From Epiperipatus broadwayi (taxonomy: Eukaryota; Onychophora; Udeonychophora; Euonychophora; Peripatidae): 64,000 bases of DNA. Both the position numbers and the translations under genes were made by a program. Positions 26,690 to 38,606 of the stretch are shown here, piece after piece; position 1 is the stretch's first letter, and each line of letters starts with the position of its first letter. The stretch is taken from positions 3,162,001-3,226,000 of the forward strand of contig JAQFVV010012435.1 in the NCBI GenBank assembly GCA_028023455.1. The letters run 5' to 3'. A model generated the notes under the pieces. The model was not told where the DNA came from, searched no databases, and saw only the letters and a list, made by a program, of their open reading frames with translations.

Positions 26690-27640
26690 TTGTTTCCCTG
26701 TATGGCCATAGTAAATCATATTGATAGGTCACAATTAATTTGATATATGATTCTTTTATTGTTTTTTGTATTATCTCTTAATTTATAACTATCTATTAAC
26801 TTTTTTAAACTTTAATTATTTGATCATCCAATATTTATATGTTTATCAATATAATTTTTGTTTTTTATTAATATGTTATAAATTTGGTGATAATGTGACT
26901 GTTTAATTCATTTTTTATTTGAATTACTGTTGTTATCACCACTGTAATATTAATATTTAATATAGATTTTTACAATTAAAAAGTACTTAATAATTTTAGG
27001 CTATATCTATTATCTTTATATAATTTATTAATTATATGCTTTTGTAAATCAGCTATATTTTTATCTGTATTATATTTAGCATTTCTATATTTAAAATTTT
27101 TAATGGCTGCTATCTTTTCTATCCATGTTTGTTGTCAATCTATAGAAATATTTTTTCTTAATTCATTTTTTCCCATAAAATGTTTTAATTTTATCATTAT
27201 CTATGTAAATTTCTACATTAAAATTTTAATTTTATCTTCAAATTCTACTTTTGTAAATTTAATAGTATGTATATTATTATTAAAATCATTATAAACATTA
27301 TTCATAGCTCTTTATTACCAATAATTAAAATATCATCAACAGATTTAGAATAATGTATTATTTCTTGACTAATTATTCTTTTTAATTATAATAGTTTCTA
27401 TTTGTTTATAAATATTGATGATATTAGCCACTGATTGCACAACTCATACTATATCCTTTATGTATATTTTTAAATTCAATCTTATATTTAAAATATAAAC
27501 TGTTATGTATTAATAGTAAACATTTTAATAATATTTATTATGTTTATATCATTTATATATTGATTTAATTTTTATTAATAATTGTGTACTTTTAACTTTT
27601 AAGTCTTAAAATACTTTGTTATATTTTTTTCACTATTTAT
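26690..27640 (-). pseudogene. Decayed Penelope-like reverse transcriptase
   Basis: Minus-strand translation in shifting frames shows reverse transcriptase boxes in the right order. GYSMSCAISG (27457-27427) corresponds to box B. SVDDILIIGNK (27349-27317) corresponds to the catalytic box with the V-DD form typical of Penelope-like elements. NNNIHTIKFTKVEFEDKIKI (about 27270-27210) follows it. Further on, YNTDKNIADLQKHIINKLYK (about 27075-27000) resembles the region past the fingers and palm. Stops and frameshifts are numerous. The endonuclease is not seen downstream. Confidence 0.65.
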
Positions 27641-27769
27641 TATAACAATGTTTTGATTTCTAATCAATTTTACAGTGTTTAATTTGTTTATAAAATTATC
27701 TCTATTTTATATATATAATGTTTAAATATAGGTAAACTTTATATTCCTGAAGTTTAAATGTAACTACAA

Positions 27770-28475
27770 GGGGATTTGAAACAGTTTTTCAAGACCCCTT
27801 CAGCTAACCAATCTATCTTATTTACCTGATACACATGACAACACACATGTGAAAAGCTAAATGATTGCCAATATACCTATTTCATGTGGAACTAGCACTC
27901 ATATGTTGGTACAGATGATCATTTCTTACACACATATATAATCAGTGCTTAGTTTATATTAAGATAGCAAGTCTTCAAACTTTATTAGACTTTAATCTAC
28001 TCCACTTTTCAACATCTCACCCTTCCATACCATTGAAAATCTGATTTAAATATTATAGATTCAGCCTGTATTCTGCCCATCCCTATTCTATGTATTTAAA
28101 TGAACAATGTCCTATACATGTGGGGTCTGATTGATTTAATTTCAACATCAGCATGATAATAATTTTGACATCATCAAGTGAATTTGGGTGTCCCATCATC
28201 AGATTTTCAATGATATGGAAGGCTGAATAATTGGAAATTGAAATAGACTGAACACTGTCCATTAACATTTGAAGATTTGGTATCTAAATATAAACTGAGC
28301 ATTGATTATATATATATGTGTGGGAGATGATGATCTGGACCAATTGATGAGTGTTGGTCAGAATGAAATACATATATTGGAGATCAGTTTTCTTTTTCAC
28401 ATATGTGTGTAGTTAGGTGTATTGGTTGTGTGAGATAGATTAGATAGCTGAAGGGAGCTTAAAAGTCTGGGTTCA
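27770..28475. mobile_element. Family-1 foldback with two divergent hammerhead cores
   Basis: The left arm (27770-28060) and right arm (28210-28475) are inverted copies of each other: ccttcagctaaccaatctat against atagattagatagctgaagg, acacacatgtgaaaag against ctttttcacatatgtgtgt, attaagatagcaagtcttc against gaagatttggtatctaaat. Each arm has a hammerhead-like core, minus strand on the left (about 27862-27927) and plus strand on the right (28325-28402). The left core has lost the CUGAUGA box. The left arm begins about 130 bases from the Penelope reverse transcriptase, in the position of a Penelope terminal repeat upstream of the coding region. An (AT)n tract follows the right arm. Confidence 0.7.
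28325..28402 (+). ncRNA. Hammerhead ribozyme, family 1, one core change
   Basis: Stem I ACCAA/TTGG with the flanking GATCT/AGATC helix is perfect. The box reads TTGATGA instead of CTGATGA (28343-28349), a change of the essential C3. Stem II (GTGTTG/CAGAAT) is weakened. GAAA (28364-28367) and ATACATATA with the AUA site are kept. It is probably inactive, but it shows the consensus stem I most clearly. Confidence 0.5.
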
Positions 28476-28479
28476 AATT

Positions 28480-28480
28480 C

Positions 28481-28574
<94 letters not shown>
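28480..28574. repeat. (AT)n tract, insertion site of LTR element 3
   Basis: About 90 bases of AT between the family-1 foldback and the 5' LTR of element 3. A shorter AT run resumes at 34231 after the 3' LTR, so the element probably split one AT tract. Confidence 0.95.
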
Positions 28575-28577
<3 letters not shown>

Positions 28578-30213
28578 ACCTATATTGATATAGGCACATA
28601 TAATTTTTATCTAAAATTATTATTAAAGTAATCTTTCGTAAAAGAAAAACATAAAATTAAATAGTTGAAGAGTTTATTCAGTTTGTTTTAGAAAAGATAG
28701 GAATTAAATAGTTTTTATTAGTATTCGTAAAAATATAAATATACAAATCTCTTTTCATTCAATTTTAATTAAAGAAAAATAATGTTAAAACTAAATAGCT
28801 AAACTGTATTAAAGTATATGGTGCGTATATATTTGAGATTTGTAAATAAATAAAATGTATGCAGAAATAAAAGAAGATTATCATTAAAACATGGCAATGG
28901 CTATTAATAAAATAAACAACATCTCTGCATGGCTATTACTAATTTACAATCTTCTAAAACACGTTTATCAAAGGATTAATTGATAAGGAATTGAACAACA
29001 GATCTTTGCGGAGATATCAGAAAGACAACAAGGCGCAGGTATAAATAGACCTTTTTTATCGGACAGTGAATCAGTTCACAAAGTTATTACGAGAGTGCAG
29101 TTCGGAAATTAATTGAGTCAGCTAAGAAACAAAATGCAGTGCTGAGAAATTTTGGAACCCGCATTCACCTCCATCCCAGATGTGCTGATGAAAATAGCAG
29201 ATCTGCCCATGAAATAATGTCAGCTTAACATCATAGAAAATCAATCCGTCGTAATCTGATTGTCTCGATAGTAATAATCGTGAAAATCAGGAAACTCAGC
29301 AAGGAAACATCCCAGCCGGCTGGAAGCATTCATGCTGGAAGCATCCAGCTGAAGCATTCATGCTGAAAGCATTCATACTGGAAACATTCATACTGGAAGA
29401 AAACAGAGTGTTAAATCTACGTTCAAAATCCTAGGTAAAACATTTGCTTATTTTAGCTATACTGTAATAGCCATTGCATTTCATTAATTTGTGCTGAATC
29501 CTCCAAGAGTCTAATTATATGAACTCGATATCATACATAAATGAACTATTGATATGTGTGTGATTAAATTTCAAATGCTATGTAGTCCTCTATTATCATT
29601 ATTGATGTGCATTAGTTAATATGTGTAGTCATTCTACCAATATTTATTAATGAAATTAGAGTGTTCTGTTATTGAATCTATAGGAATATTTAGACTATTT
29701 AGAAATGTTAATTTAAAATATGCGTGTGTTTTATTAGAATGTTTAAATTTAGTAAATAAATGTTAGTTAATAAATTATCTTTAAAATTAAACTTTATTTG
29801 TCGGTCAATTCTTTTTATCAATCCTTTTACCAAATTCTTTTTATCAATTCTTTTTATCAATTCCTTTTAACAAATTCTTTTATCGAGTCTTTTAACCACT
29901 AATTAAGTATAATCTATTAGTGATTACAAACAACTGAGCTAGTCATGGATTTAGGCGTTGGGTTAGTTGCCACTATTCAAAGTGCGTTGTCTATTCTTTT
30001 AGAATAAGCAGCTGGCGCCCGATGTTTATACACAACAAAAAAGGTGCTTTGAACTTGGTGTTGAACTCCAACAGTCGAGAAGAAGTTATGTCCTGGAAAT
30101 GTAACGTTAGTTATATACTTTATAGCTATTGTTTGAGCATACATACTCTCCGAGTATGTTCTTCTCTGCCTAAGAGGTCGTGTGTTTCGAATACACATAT
30201 TGAATACGGTTCA
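28575..30213 (+). repeat. 5' LTR of element 3
   Basis: Length 1639 bases. It contains a TATA box (29040-29047), a decayed 15-bp minisatellite (29320-29400, about 5 units) and a stretch of TTTTATCAATTC units (29810-29890). Near its end (30170-30200) ctgcctaagagg and gtttcgaatacac give a tRNA-like look, but no complete promoter boxes. The frames at 29977-30198 and 30022-30306 cross the LTR edge and are not genes. Confidence 0.9.
29038..29080 (+). promoter_or_regulatory. LTR core promoter: TATA box and initiator
   Basis: TATAAATA at 29040-29047 is followed 33 bases later by TCAGTTC (29071-29077), matching the TCAKTY initiator known from arthropods and other animals. The same pair recurs in the 3' LTR (TATAAATA at 33008-33015). 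It would drive the genomic RNA of the element and, from the 3' LTR, flanking DNA. Confidence 0.6.
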
Positions 30214-30555
30214 ATGGCTAGACCCAACTTGGAGCTGAACCTAAGAAACAATAGTAAAGAAATACTTTGTTTCTTGTTTGAAAATTTTGTTTTATACAAA
30301 AGTTAAATTATGTATGTAAAAGTGTTTTAATTTTAAAAAGAATTGTCCGAAACTTTTTTTTCTGAAATGAAAAGAGATTTTGACATTTATGCTATCAAAT
30401 CAGAGACAGATGATATTTGGGTGAGGTTAAAGCATTAGATCGAGTAGAAAAGGACTAAAAGGCTGCAGTTAACGTGAGTTTCTGTATTAGTAAGAAAAAT
30501 AAATAAATAAGTTGTATATTAAATTTAGTTTAGCATAATTGCTAGTACATTAAAA

Positions 30556-30972
30556 TTGAAATTTTCGAAAATGGATCCGAAAGAAAGCCCAATATATTTT
30601 AAAAATCCCCAGTTAGTAGAAAAAAAGAAAGAAAAAGTATCTGAGATGCGAATGATGATGACAATGATGATGAATATGATGCAAGAGTTCAAAGCAGAAT
30701 TGATAAAAGAAATGCGTCAAGAAATTAAACAAAGTCAACAAGAATTGTGTCAGAAATTTGAGCAAAGCCAACAAAAGCTCAAAGAAGAACTCAAAGCAGA
30801 ATTGAAGGCAGAAATTAGTCAGGTTAAAACAGAAATTAAAGAACTCAGAGCAGAAGTAAGAGAAATAAGATGTGAGATAACGGTAAAGGTGGAGAAGAAC
30901 CAAGAAGTTATAGAGTTACATTTAATTAAAGAAAGTCAAGAAGTTGAGGTCACCGAAAAAGTTAGAAATTGA
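30556..30972 (+). CDS. Gag-like coiled-coil protein
   Basis: An open frame of 138 codons begins 340 bases after the primer-binding site, where gag is expected. Residues 31-45 are methionine-rich (MRMMMTMMMNMMQ). Residues 45-115 are a regular charged helix with repeated EL/EI-K-E units, a strong coiled-coil prediction. I see no WW motif, zinc knuckle or protease. It resembles the N-terminal part of gag proteins such as that of element 1, which also begins with a methionine- and lysine-rich helix. The frame closes at 30972, but similar coding continues in another frame (about 30973-31090), so the stop may be a frameshift. The product would be a particle-forming or RNA-binding helper. Confidence 0.55.
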   Translation: MKFSKMDPKESPIYFKNPQLVEKKKEKVSEMRMMMTMMMNMMQEFKAELIKEMRQEIKQSQQELCQKFEQSQQKLKEELKAELKAEISQVKTEIKELRAEVREIRCEITVKVEKNQEVIELHLIKESQEVEVTEKVRN

Positions 30973-31089
30973 ATTAGAATCAGATAGCGTTGTGACAGAT
31001 AAAGTAGAAACTTATGTAGATCAAAAGGTAGAAAATAGCGTAAAAGAGTTTTTACAAAGAATTAAAAATAAAAGGTTTAAAGTAAAACG

Positions 31090-31329
31090 TTGCATTACAC
31101 TGTAGACGTAGATTTAAAACAAAGAAAGCGTAGAAAAAAATATTCCCAGATTGAAGTAATTCAGAGTTTGTCTAGGTATAAAGGTTTTCTGAGTTATGAA
31201 GTTGAAAACAGAACAGAAAGAGAAAGAGATAAAGCAATAAAATATAAAAGTGGAACCGATAAGAGAGGAAAGTTAGTTTATATTATAAAATTAGTAGAAA
31301 GAAAGAAGGAACCGCCTGACATAGCTTAA
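31090..31329 (+). CDS. Basic protein fragment, function unknown
   Basis: 79 codons, very rich in Lys, Arg and Glu (KQRKRRKKYSQIEVIQSLSR at 10-29, RDKAIKYKSGTDKRGK at about 46-61). It follows the gag-like frame and probably belonged to the same reading frame before a shift. No domain is recognised. It could be the C-terminal part of gag. Confidence 0.35.
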   Translation: MHYTVDVDLKQRKRRKKYSQIEVIQSLSRYKGFLSYEVENRTERERDKAIKYKSGTDKRGKLVYIIKLVERKKEPPDIA

Positions 31330-32538
31330 AAGTTAGTAATCGGGCGGAATAGTAAAGGAAATAAACAAAAAGGACCGGAAATGGACTATGAGTCTAATAT
31401 AATTATTTTGACGTAGGTGAAAAGCCTGAATTAGAATTTCGCTATTTAAAATGATGGATTGTTTTATCAAACAATAAGAATGGAGGCTTCGCAAAATAAA
31501 AGATTTTTTTTTCTCCACGCACATATTAATTAAGGAAATGTTCGTAAATAAACAGTTCAAATAAATAAAAATCAATAAAAACAAGTTAAATAAATAAGTA
31601 TAATATGTCTGTAGAAAATAAATAAAATATTCGTAGTAAAATAAAATAGTTTTCTGAGTACACGCACGTTAATATATAAGTTAAAGTAATGGGTTAAAAG
31701 TAATATCGTAATATAAATAAATATGTAAATTGATGTCCGTGATAGTTTAGAATAGTATTGTAAGTTAAATAAATATGTAAGATAATGTTCGTAATAGTTC
31801 AGAATAATATAAATGAATATGTTAAAGTAATGTTCATGTGTATTTAAAATAATATTGTAGGATTAGTGATAAATAATATAAAGTCAATCTAAGTTATATT
31901 AGGAGTGTATAAGGGTTTGAATCTAACGGGAATGAGGGTAGTATAGAAGTGTTTTAGTTAAGGTTAAGTTTAAAGCTCTCGACTGGATAAATTCTAGCAC
32001 CATGAACGGATTGGTCGGGATCATTCCTCTTTTAAAAAGCGCACTAGCAACAACCAGAGTAAGTCGTAAGTCACTTTTTCAGGGAGAATCCCTCACATTT
32101 GATCTTGTTTTCCAAAGCATAAGTTGAAATGGACAGTTGAAAATTCCTGCCATTGTAGCTGCTTAGTCAAAGTCCGATCAAGAGAATCGGCAATCATTTT
32201 CCAGGGGCTAAGTCAAAAATGGACAGTTGAAATTCCTGCCATTTGCAGCCACCTTTTCTTAGTCAAAGTCCAATCAAGAGAATCGCAGCTGAAGCTTCGT
32301 TTACAAAGATCCCTGTAGCCACAAATTTAGTTTGTCCTCGTGGTCATTATCCAGGACGAACATTGTAAGCAATGTTACCAGCATAGAAAGTAGAAAAGCA
32401 TAATGGGAGATTGCCCTTAGCATGGAAAGGAAAAGATACCAAAAAGGCAAACTTAGAAGGAATAATAAATTAATATTTAATGTTGTCAGAGATAAAATGG
32501 TCAAAAATGATGCATTTTACTCTCAAAAGGAAGGGCGG
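31330..32538 (+). other. Non-coding 3' part of element 3 with tandem repeats
   Basis: No coding frame of note. From 31640 to 31870 phrases such as aaatatgta, aatgttcgtaatagtt and aatattgta recur with a period of roughly 60-75 bases. At 32127-32190 and 32218-32286 a segment is duplicated (atggacagttgaaattcctg, then agtcaaagtccaatcaagag), period about 90. Pol is absent between gag and the purine tract. Confidence 0.7.
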
Positions 32539-34230
32539 TGTAATGTACCTATCTTGATATAGGCACATATAATTTTTATCTAAAATTATTATTAAAGTAA
32601 TCTTTCGTAAAAGAAAAACATAAAATTAAATGTTGAAGAGTTTATTCAGTTGTTTTAGAAAAAGATAGGAATTAAATAGTTTTTATTAGTATTTGTAAAA
32701 ATATAAATATACAAATCTCTTTTCATTCAATTTTAATTAAAGAAAAAATAATGTTAAAACGAAATAGTAAATTGTATTAAAATATATGTGTGTATATATT
32801 TGAGATTTGTAAATAAATAAAATGTATGCGAAATAAAAGAAGATTATCATTAAAATATGGCAATGGCTATTAATAAAATAAACAACATCTCTGCATGGCT
32901 ATTACTAATTAAGCAATCTTCCAAAACACGTTTATCAAAGGATTAATTGATAAGGAATTCGACAACAGATCTTTGCCGGAGATATCAGAAAGACAACAAG
33001 GCGCAGGTATAAATAGACCTTTTTTATCAGACAGTGAATCAGTTCACAAAGTTATTGAGAGAGTGCAGTTCGGAAATTAATTGAGTCAGCTAAGAAACAA
33101 AATGCAGTGCTGAGAAAATTTTGGAATGCACGTTCACCTCCAGACCAGATGTCCGATGAAAACAGCAGATCTGCCCTGAAATAATGTCAGCTTAACATCG
33201 TAGAAAATCTCCGTCCGTATCTAATTGTCTTCGATAGTAATAATCGTGAAAATCAGGAAACTCAGCAAGGAAACATCCCAGCCGGCTGGAAGCATTCATG
33301 CTGGAAGCATTCATACTGGAAGCATTCATGCTGGAAGCATTCATACTGGAAGCATTCATACTGGAAGCATTCATACTGGAAGCATTCATACTGGAAACAT
33401 TCATACTGGAAGAAAACAGAGTGTTAAATCTACGTTCAAAATCCTAGGTAAAACATTTGCTTATTTTCGTTTATACTGTAATAGCCATTGCATTTCATTA
33501 ATTTGTGCGAATCCTCCAAGAGTCTAATTATATGAACTCGATATCATACATAAATGAACTATTGATATGTGTGTGATTAAATTTCAAATGCTATGTAGTC
33601 CTTTATTATCATTATTATGTGTGTGCATTAGTTAATATGTGCGTGATCATTCTACCAATATTTATTAATGAAATTAAAGTGTTCTGTTATTGAATCTATA
33701 GGAATATTTAGACTATTTAGAAATGTTAATTTAAAATATGCGTGTGTTTTATTAGAATGTTTAAATTTAGTAAATAAATGTTAGTTAATAAATTATCTTT
33801 AAAATTAAACTTTATTTGTCGGTCAATTCTTTTTATCAATCCTTTTACCAAATTCTTTTTATCAATTCTTTTTATCAATTCCTTTTAACAAATTCTTTTA
33901 TCGAGTCTTTTAACCACTAATTAAGTATAATCTATTAGTGATTACAAACAACTGAGCTAGTCATGGATTTAGGCGTTGGGTTAGTTGCCACTATTCAAAG
34001 TGCGTTGTCTATTCTTTTAGAATAAGCAGCTGGCGCCCGTGTTTATACACAAACAAAAAAGGTGCTTTGAACTTGGTGTTGAACTCAACAGTCGAGAAGA
34101 AGTTATGTCCTGGAAATGTAACGTTAGTTATATACTTTATAGCTATTGTTTGGGCATACATACTCTCCGAGTATGTTCTTCTCTGCCTAAGAGGCCGGTG
34201 TTTCGAATACACATATTTGAATACGGTTCA
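32539..34230 (+). repeat. 3' LTR of element 3
   Basis: Collinear with the 5' LTR. The minisatellite is expanded here to eight 15-bp units (33287-33411, unit ctggaagcattcata). The open frames with repeated MNASS or GSIHT residues are translations of this minisatellite. Differences from the 5' LTR are mostly short gaps. Confidence 0.9.
33287..33411. repeat. 15-bp minisatellite, eight units
   Basis: Units of ctggaagcattcata with an A/G variant at the last base. The partner LTR has about five decayed units, so the array has changed size since insertion or differed in the template. Confidence 0.9.
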
Positions 34231-34844
34231 ATATATATATATATTGTTTACATAAAAATTAAATAATTTTTTTAATTTGTATTTTCAGTTTTATTTTTAA
34301 GAAAAGATCTGTTTAGAAATTCTATCAATATTTTGTAATAACTGCATAAGTAGAATCACAATGCAAAAAGCTAAGTTCTTTTTTATGGCTAATATTCTGT
34401 TGTCGAATAAAAATTATTAAAACTGCATTCTACAGAGAATTGTGTTTTGATAGCATTCATCTCTATTAACATTCTATTTCATTTGTATATTTATTTTAAA
34501 TAAATATTAAATATCACTTGCATTTATATTAAATTATCAAGCCCTTTGTTACATCTCACAGCATTTGTGATTTTATTTCATTTTTATTTTTAGTGGGATT
34601 GTATTTTTTAACCACCATATTTCATTCATTTTATTGCTTTTTTCAATGTGATTTGCCAAAAATATCTAAATAAATATTGTTTAAAATTTTAATTATAATT
34701 AATATTTACAAGTCATAAAATATAATTAATAATCAAACTATAAATTTGTTTATTTCATTTTTTATGTTTATAATATAGATATTCATTATGTTACCAATAA
34801 AAAATATTAAATTGCTTTAAAATATACATCTTACTCTTCTACTA

Positions 34845-35060
34845 TAATTTTGAAAGATGTAATCGTAAAAATATCTTATGTAATTAGAGAGATTTGAGCT
34901 TAGAATTTTTAGTCTATTCATCCTCCAACCCATCTTAAGCAACTGATACACATAATGACACACATGCAAAAACAATACATGATCCCCATTATTACATATT
35001 TGAGCAAAACCAGCACTCATTGATTGGGCCAGATCATAGTCTTCCACACATATATATTAT
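34845..35060 (-). mobile_element. Family-1 ribozyme repeat, decayed single arm
   Basis: Phrases caactgatacacataatgaca, gagcaaaaccagcactcat and ccagatcatagtcttccacaca match other family-1 arms. The ribozyme (minus strand, 35040-34975) has lost CUGAUGA (now TCAATGA) and GAAA. Confidence 0.65.
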
Positions 35061-35329
35061 TCACTATAAGCAAATTACACACTGCTTTAGAAAAGTATAT
35101 TATACCAATATACATTTTAACAAATATCTTAAAAAATTAGATCTGAATGTGTATTTTCAAATGCACCCAAAGTATCTTGTATCAAGAAGTTATTGTTTGA
35201 TAGAGTGATCTGATTAAAGTAATATAAATGTTGGTAGGGATGGAAGTTAAGAAAGTAACTTTATAGAAAGGTTCAATATTATGACATCATAATAAAGGGT
35301 AATTAAAATTTAAAATATTTATATTTATT

Positions 35330-35485
35330 TACATTTATATTTATTTGTGGATGAAAGAAATAAGGAAATGTGCCGAGGTGATGTGTAAAAGAGAGGCTAG
35401 AGATCAGAGAAGGTGGATTGAACTTGGATAAACTTTTATCTTGCTGAGATTGATAGTGATTGAAAATGATAATAATGATATTACA
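35330..35485 (+). pseudogene. RTE-type LINE 3' end, copy 1
   Basis: Translation gives WMKEIRKCAEVMCKREARDQ then RRWIELG-stop, the conserved C-terminus of RTE-like endonuclease/reverse transcriptase proteins, followed by attgatagtgattgaaaatg. It is collinear with 54400-54560 and 63020-63160. Extreme 5' truncation is typical of LINE insertion. Confidence 0.75.
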
Positions 35486-37213
35486 AAAGTATGTTTCTCC
35501 ATTCATTTTAGTATCTAAAACACTGTGACTTTCTCAAAAGGGGCTTATATAGGTAATATTTGGAATTGATCAGAGTTAAATATTTAAATGTTTTAATATC
35601 TGATAGTTGTACAAGCAGCGCAGAGGAGAATTGTGCTACACACACAAACAGACTAGTATAAACTTTATAGATTGTGCAGACTACTTAGCTAATAATTCCA
35701 CCATCATTTCTGTTGAAAAAAAGATCAATTTTATAAATAAACATAATCTAAGCTAGTAATGGTGAGTGTGGTTAGTAAAACATAATTGCCAATATATATT
35801 TCTAAAAAGATATGCTGAGAATTGTAATTATTGGCTGAATTAGTTATAAAAATTTATTTCTTGAAAATAGTAACTTATAATATTAATATGCAAAAAAATA
35901 TGTAATATATAAAAGTTAAATTTGTGTAAGAATCAAAATTTATAAAAATTATTATTTGGTAAATAAACTATAGTTTCTAAAATCATGGGTTCATTATAAT
36001 TTGGAAAGTAAGGTGAGAAGATCAAAGTGGATTAGCATAACATTATAAAAAGTTGTTAAACAAAGTTTAAAAAGATATTTAACAAGATTAATGATCAGTT
36101 GTTCAATCATTAGGCTGGAAGTGATTAATCTGGTTGGATCATTCGATGTCAGAGACCTGTCAATTAAGGATGATTAGCTAAGTACATCACTCATTACTTC
36201 TAACCATACAGTGCTCAGAAAGAAACAACCTGTTGAAATCTAGTTTAGAACATGTGTTAACCTGGCACAGAAATATCTGCATTACAGCTTGAATGTTTGC
36301 ATGTTAAAAGTAAAATTGACAACCAAACCAATCAGTAATTTAATCAGTATACAAATTACCCATAGAATAAATATAACCATACTATGCTACCTATCTGGAT
36401 TGGAAACCAATAATGGATGTTTCAAAGTAAAGAAAGTGGACCAGCCAAATTATTGTGAAATAACTTAAATTTTAACATGTGCATTATATGTTTAATTACT
36501 GTTACAAACATTAAACATTTTAATTTAAAAAGATGTCAGTGTTTGGTGATCATTTACTTGCAAACTTTTGTTTATTTTAGTGATTATAGATATGATATAG
36601 GCTTTCTGGTTATCTTCATTTTATGTCAGTGCTGTATTTATGAAAGGGATAATCCACCCTTCATGAGAATATATCAAGCAACATGCTGCATGGAAGATAA
36701 AATGTATTTTTTATTGAATTTAAATTATAATATGGATGAAATTTAATACATCTGTCAGATAATGCCACAACAAATTACAATAAGTACACTTAATAATTTC
36801 ACAAATATTGATGGCTATATAGAAATGAATTAAGAATAAACTAATACTTAATGATGCATTCTGTACATCCGGTGAATATATAGAAAAAAGATTTAAATAC
36901 AATGAATTTTTTTATGATAGTTTAATTACTTAGAAATTACATTAATAAACAAATAAAGATCACTTTTATTTGATTACATATTTTGATCATTGTACATGGT
37001 ATTTAAAATCTCAGGAAGATATTTAAAAATCTCTCCTTCCAATTATATAGTGTATTGTTGTACAACTCACTTTTGAGTTACATACATCCATATTTTGATT
37101 CTTATTCCTTATTGATTTTGATACAGTAATAAACTATCAATTATTTATATATTAAAGCAACATAGTATTGTATTTTTTAACTGCCTATGATTTCAGTCTA
37201 TTGCTTATATCGT
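35486..37213. other. AT-rich DNA, nothing recognised
   Basis: A few open frames (36477-36746, 36720-36902) show no family. No shared repeat was recognised. Confidence 0.45.
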
Positions 37214-37693
37214 TTCTATCTTTTCCAAAGACTTTATCATGTGGTTGAAGTGTTAGTATTCATTCATTTATAGTTAAAATCTTCAAAGCACATGTGCAAC
37301 AGCATAATGCTGTTTAAATATTACAGTTTATAAACATCACGCTATATAAAAATGATTTATTTACATACATTTAATATCAAATAAGAATGACGTATCATAA
37401 ATTCTAGCAAATTTCATTAACATCTTTCATTCAAGCATGTAATAGTAATTTAAAGTGATTATTTAATATATTCACGCTTTTACTTTCAAACACTTAAGAT
37501 TTGCCCATACAAAAGCGTTTGGGTTGGAAAAGATGGATGGCCATTCTATCTTTTCCAAAGACTTTATCATGTGGTTGAAGTGTTAGTATACATTCATTTA
37601 TAGTTAAAATCTTCAAAGCGCATGTGCAACAGCGTAATGCTGTTTAAATATTACAGTTTATAAACATCACGCTATATAAAAATGATTTATTTA
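37214..37693. repeat. Tandem duplication, 330-bp period
   Basis: 37214-37363 recurs at 37544-37693 with only a handful of changes (ttctatcttttccaaagact start, gctatataaaaatgatttat end). The 180 bases between appear once. This is a recent partial tandem duplication with about 150 bases of repeat. Confidence 0.9.
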
Positions 37694-38236
37694 TTATTAC
37701 TATTATAAATTTTAATTATTAAACAATAAATTTAGAATTGATTAAAATCCAGTGAATCTTATGATTATTTCTTTTGAATGTGCAAGATAATTTTGGTACT
37801 TGAAGTTTGATCCAAGATCAAACCCATTTTGGTAAGTGAAATAGAGTTAGATATATGTATATTTTCTTATACATTATTATTAAGTCCAATTAGATATAAA
37901 TTTTATATTTGTTACTATATTTAATCTAAATCAATATTACTGGTAGAAATAATTTTATTAGTTCTGGCTTATCTTGTCTGGTTACAAAAATCTTAATAGA
38001 CTTTGTTCTGTCATTAGATAGAATGGTTTGTCTTAATTACTTTTAAATTTCTTTGAAGTGGGGGTCATAAATTTTATAAACTAGCAGAACTTAATATCTA
38101 TCTTTAGCTAGGATAACTGTCAATTATCTTTATATATAGTTTAATTATTATAAAACCCATGTTTATAATCGATTGATTGGAGATTTAAGTAAATGATTAA
38201 TATCAGTGACTGTGATTGGTAAATATCCAATAGAAA

Positions 38237-38555
38237 TGTATGCTATATTTTATAATAATCAAAAAAGCAAGTCATATATAAAGTGACATTATTTTTATTA
38301 GCTTGTATTTACAAAAATGTAATACAGATAGCATACCAATAGCTCAAACAAGCTCTTAATTGATAAGTGTGATAAGAGAAAATATTTAAAATCTCTATTC
38401 AGAACATTCCTATTTCTAGACCAATTGGTTTCCAGCTTATGGCTCACCTCAGTGAAGAGCTAGAATATTCAGACACTAGTTCCAAAACATCAAATCAAAA
38501 ACCCAGCACTTATTTCATATGTAATATTTAAGTAGAAACTCTGAAGTATTAGGAC
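38237..38555 (-). mobile_element. Family-3 repeat with hammerhead relic (left copy)
   Basis: Direct copy of 39584-39870 and related to the left arm of the foldback at 42291-42813 (aacaagctcttaa, gagctagaatattca, acccagcacttatttcatat, agtagaaactctgaagt). On the minus strand, at 38465-38415, CTGAGGT, a short stem AGC/GCT, GAAA, the palindrome ACCAATTGGT and the site GUC follow in hammerhead order. The last base of the CUGANGA box is changed. Confidence 0.6.
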
Positions 38556-38606
38556 ATGAAAATGTCTTTTACTCCAGCTATCTAATTTAAATAGCTATTA
38601 AACAAA

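Larger units (their letters stand above)
28575..34230 (+). mobile_element. LTR retrotransposon 3, gag-like frame, no pol
   Basis: LTRs lie at 28575-30213 and 32544-34230 (the 3' copy may start at 32539, TGTAA). They begin TGTACC and end GGTTCA. The primer-binding site TGGCTAGACCCAACTTGG starts at 30215. It matches that of element 2 (TGGCGACCCAACTCGGG) apart from a 2-base TA insertion, so the two families share a primer tRNA type. A purine tract (aaaaggaagggcgg, 32525-32538) precedes the 3' LTR. The flanking 4 bases are ATAT on both sides. The 2.3-kb interior has a coiled-coil gag-like frame and a second basic frame, but no protease, polymerase or integrase. Confidence 0.9.

Noticed and set aside
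33192-33527. Frames with MNASS or GSIHT repeats as surface-protein genes
   Set aside because: Both are the 15-bp LTR minisatellite read on the two strands.
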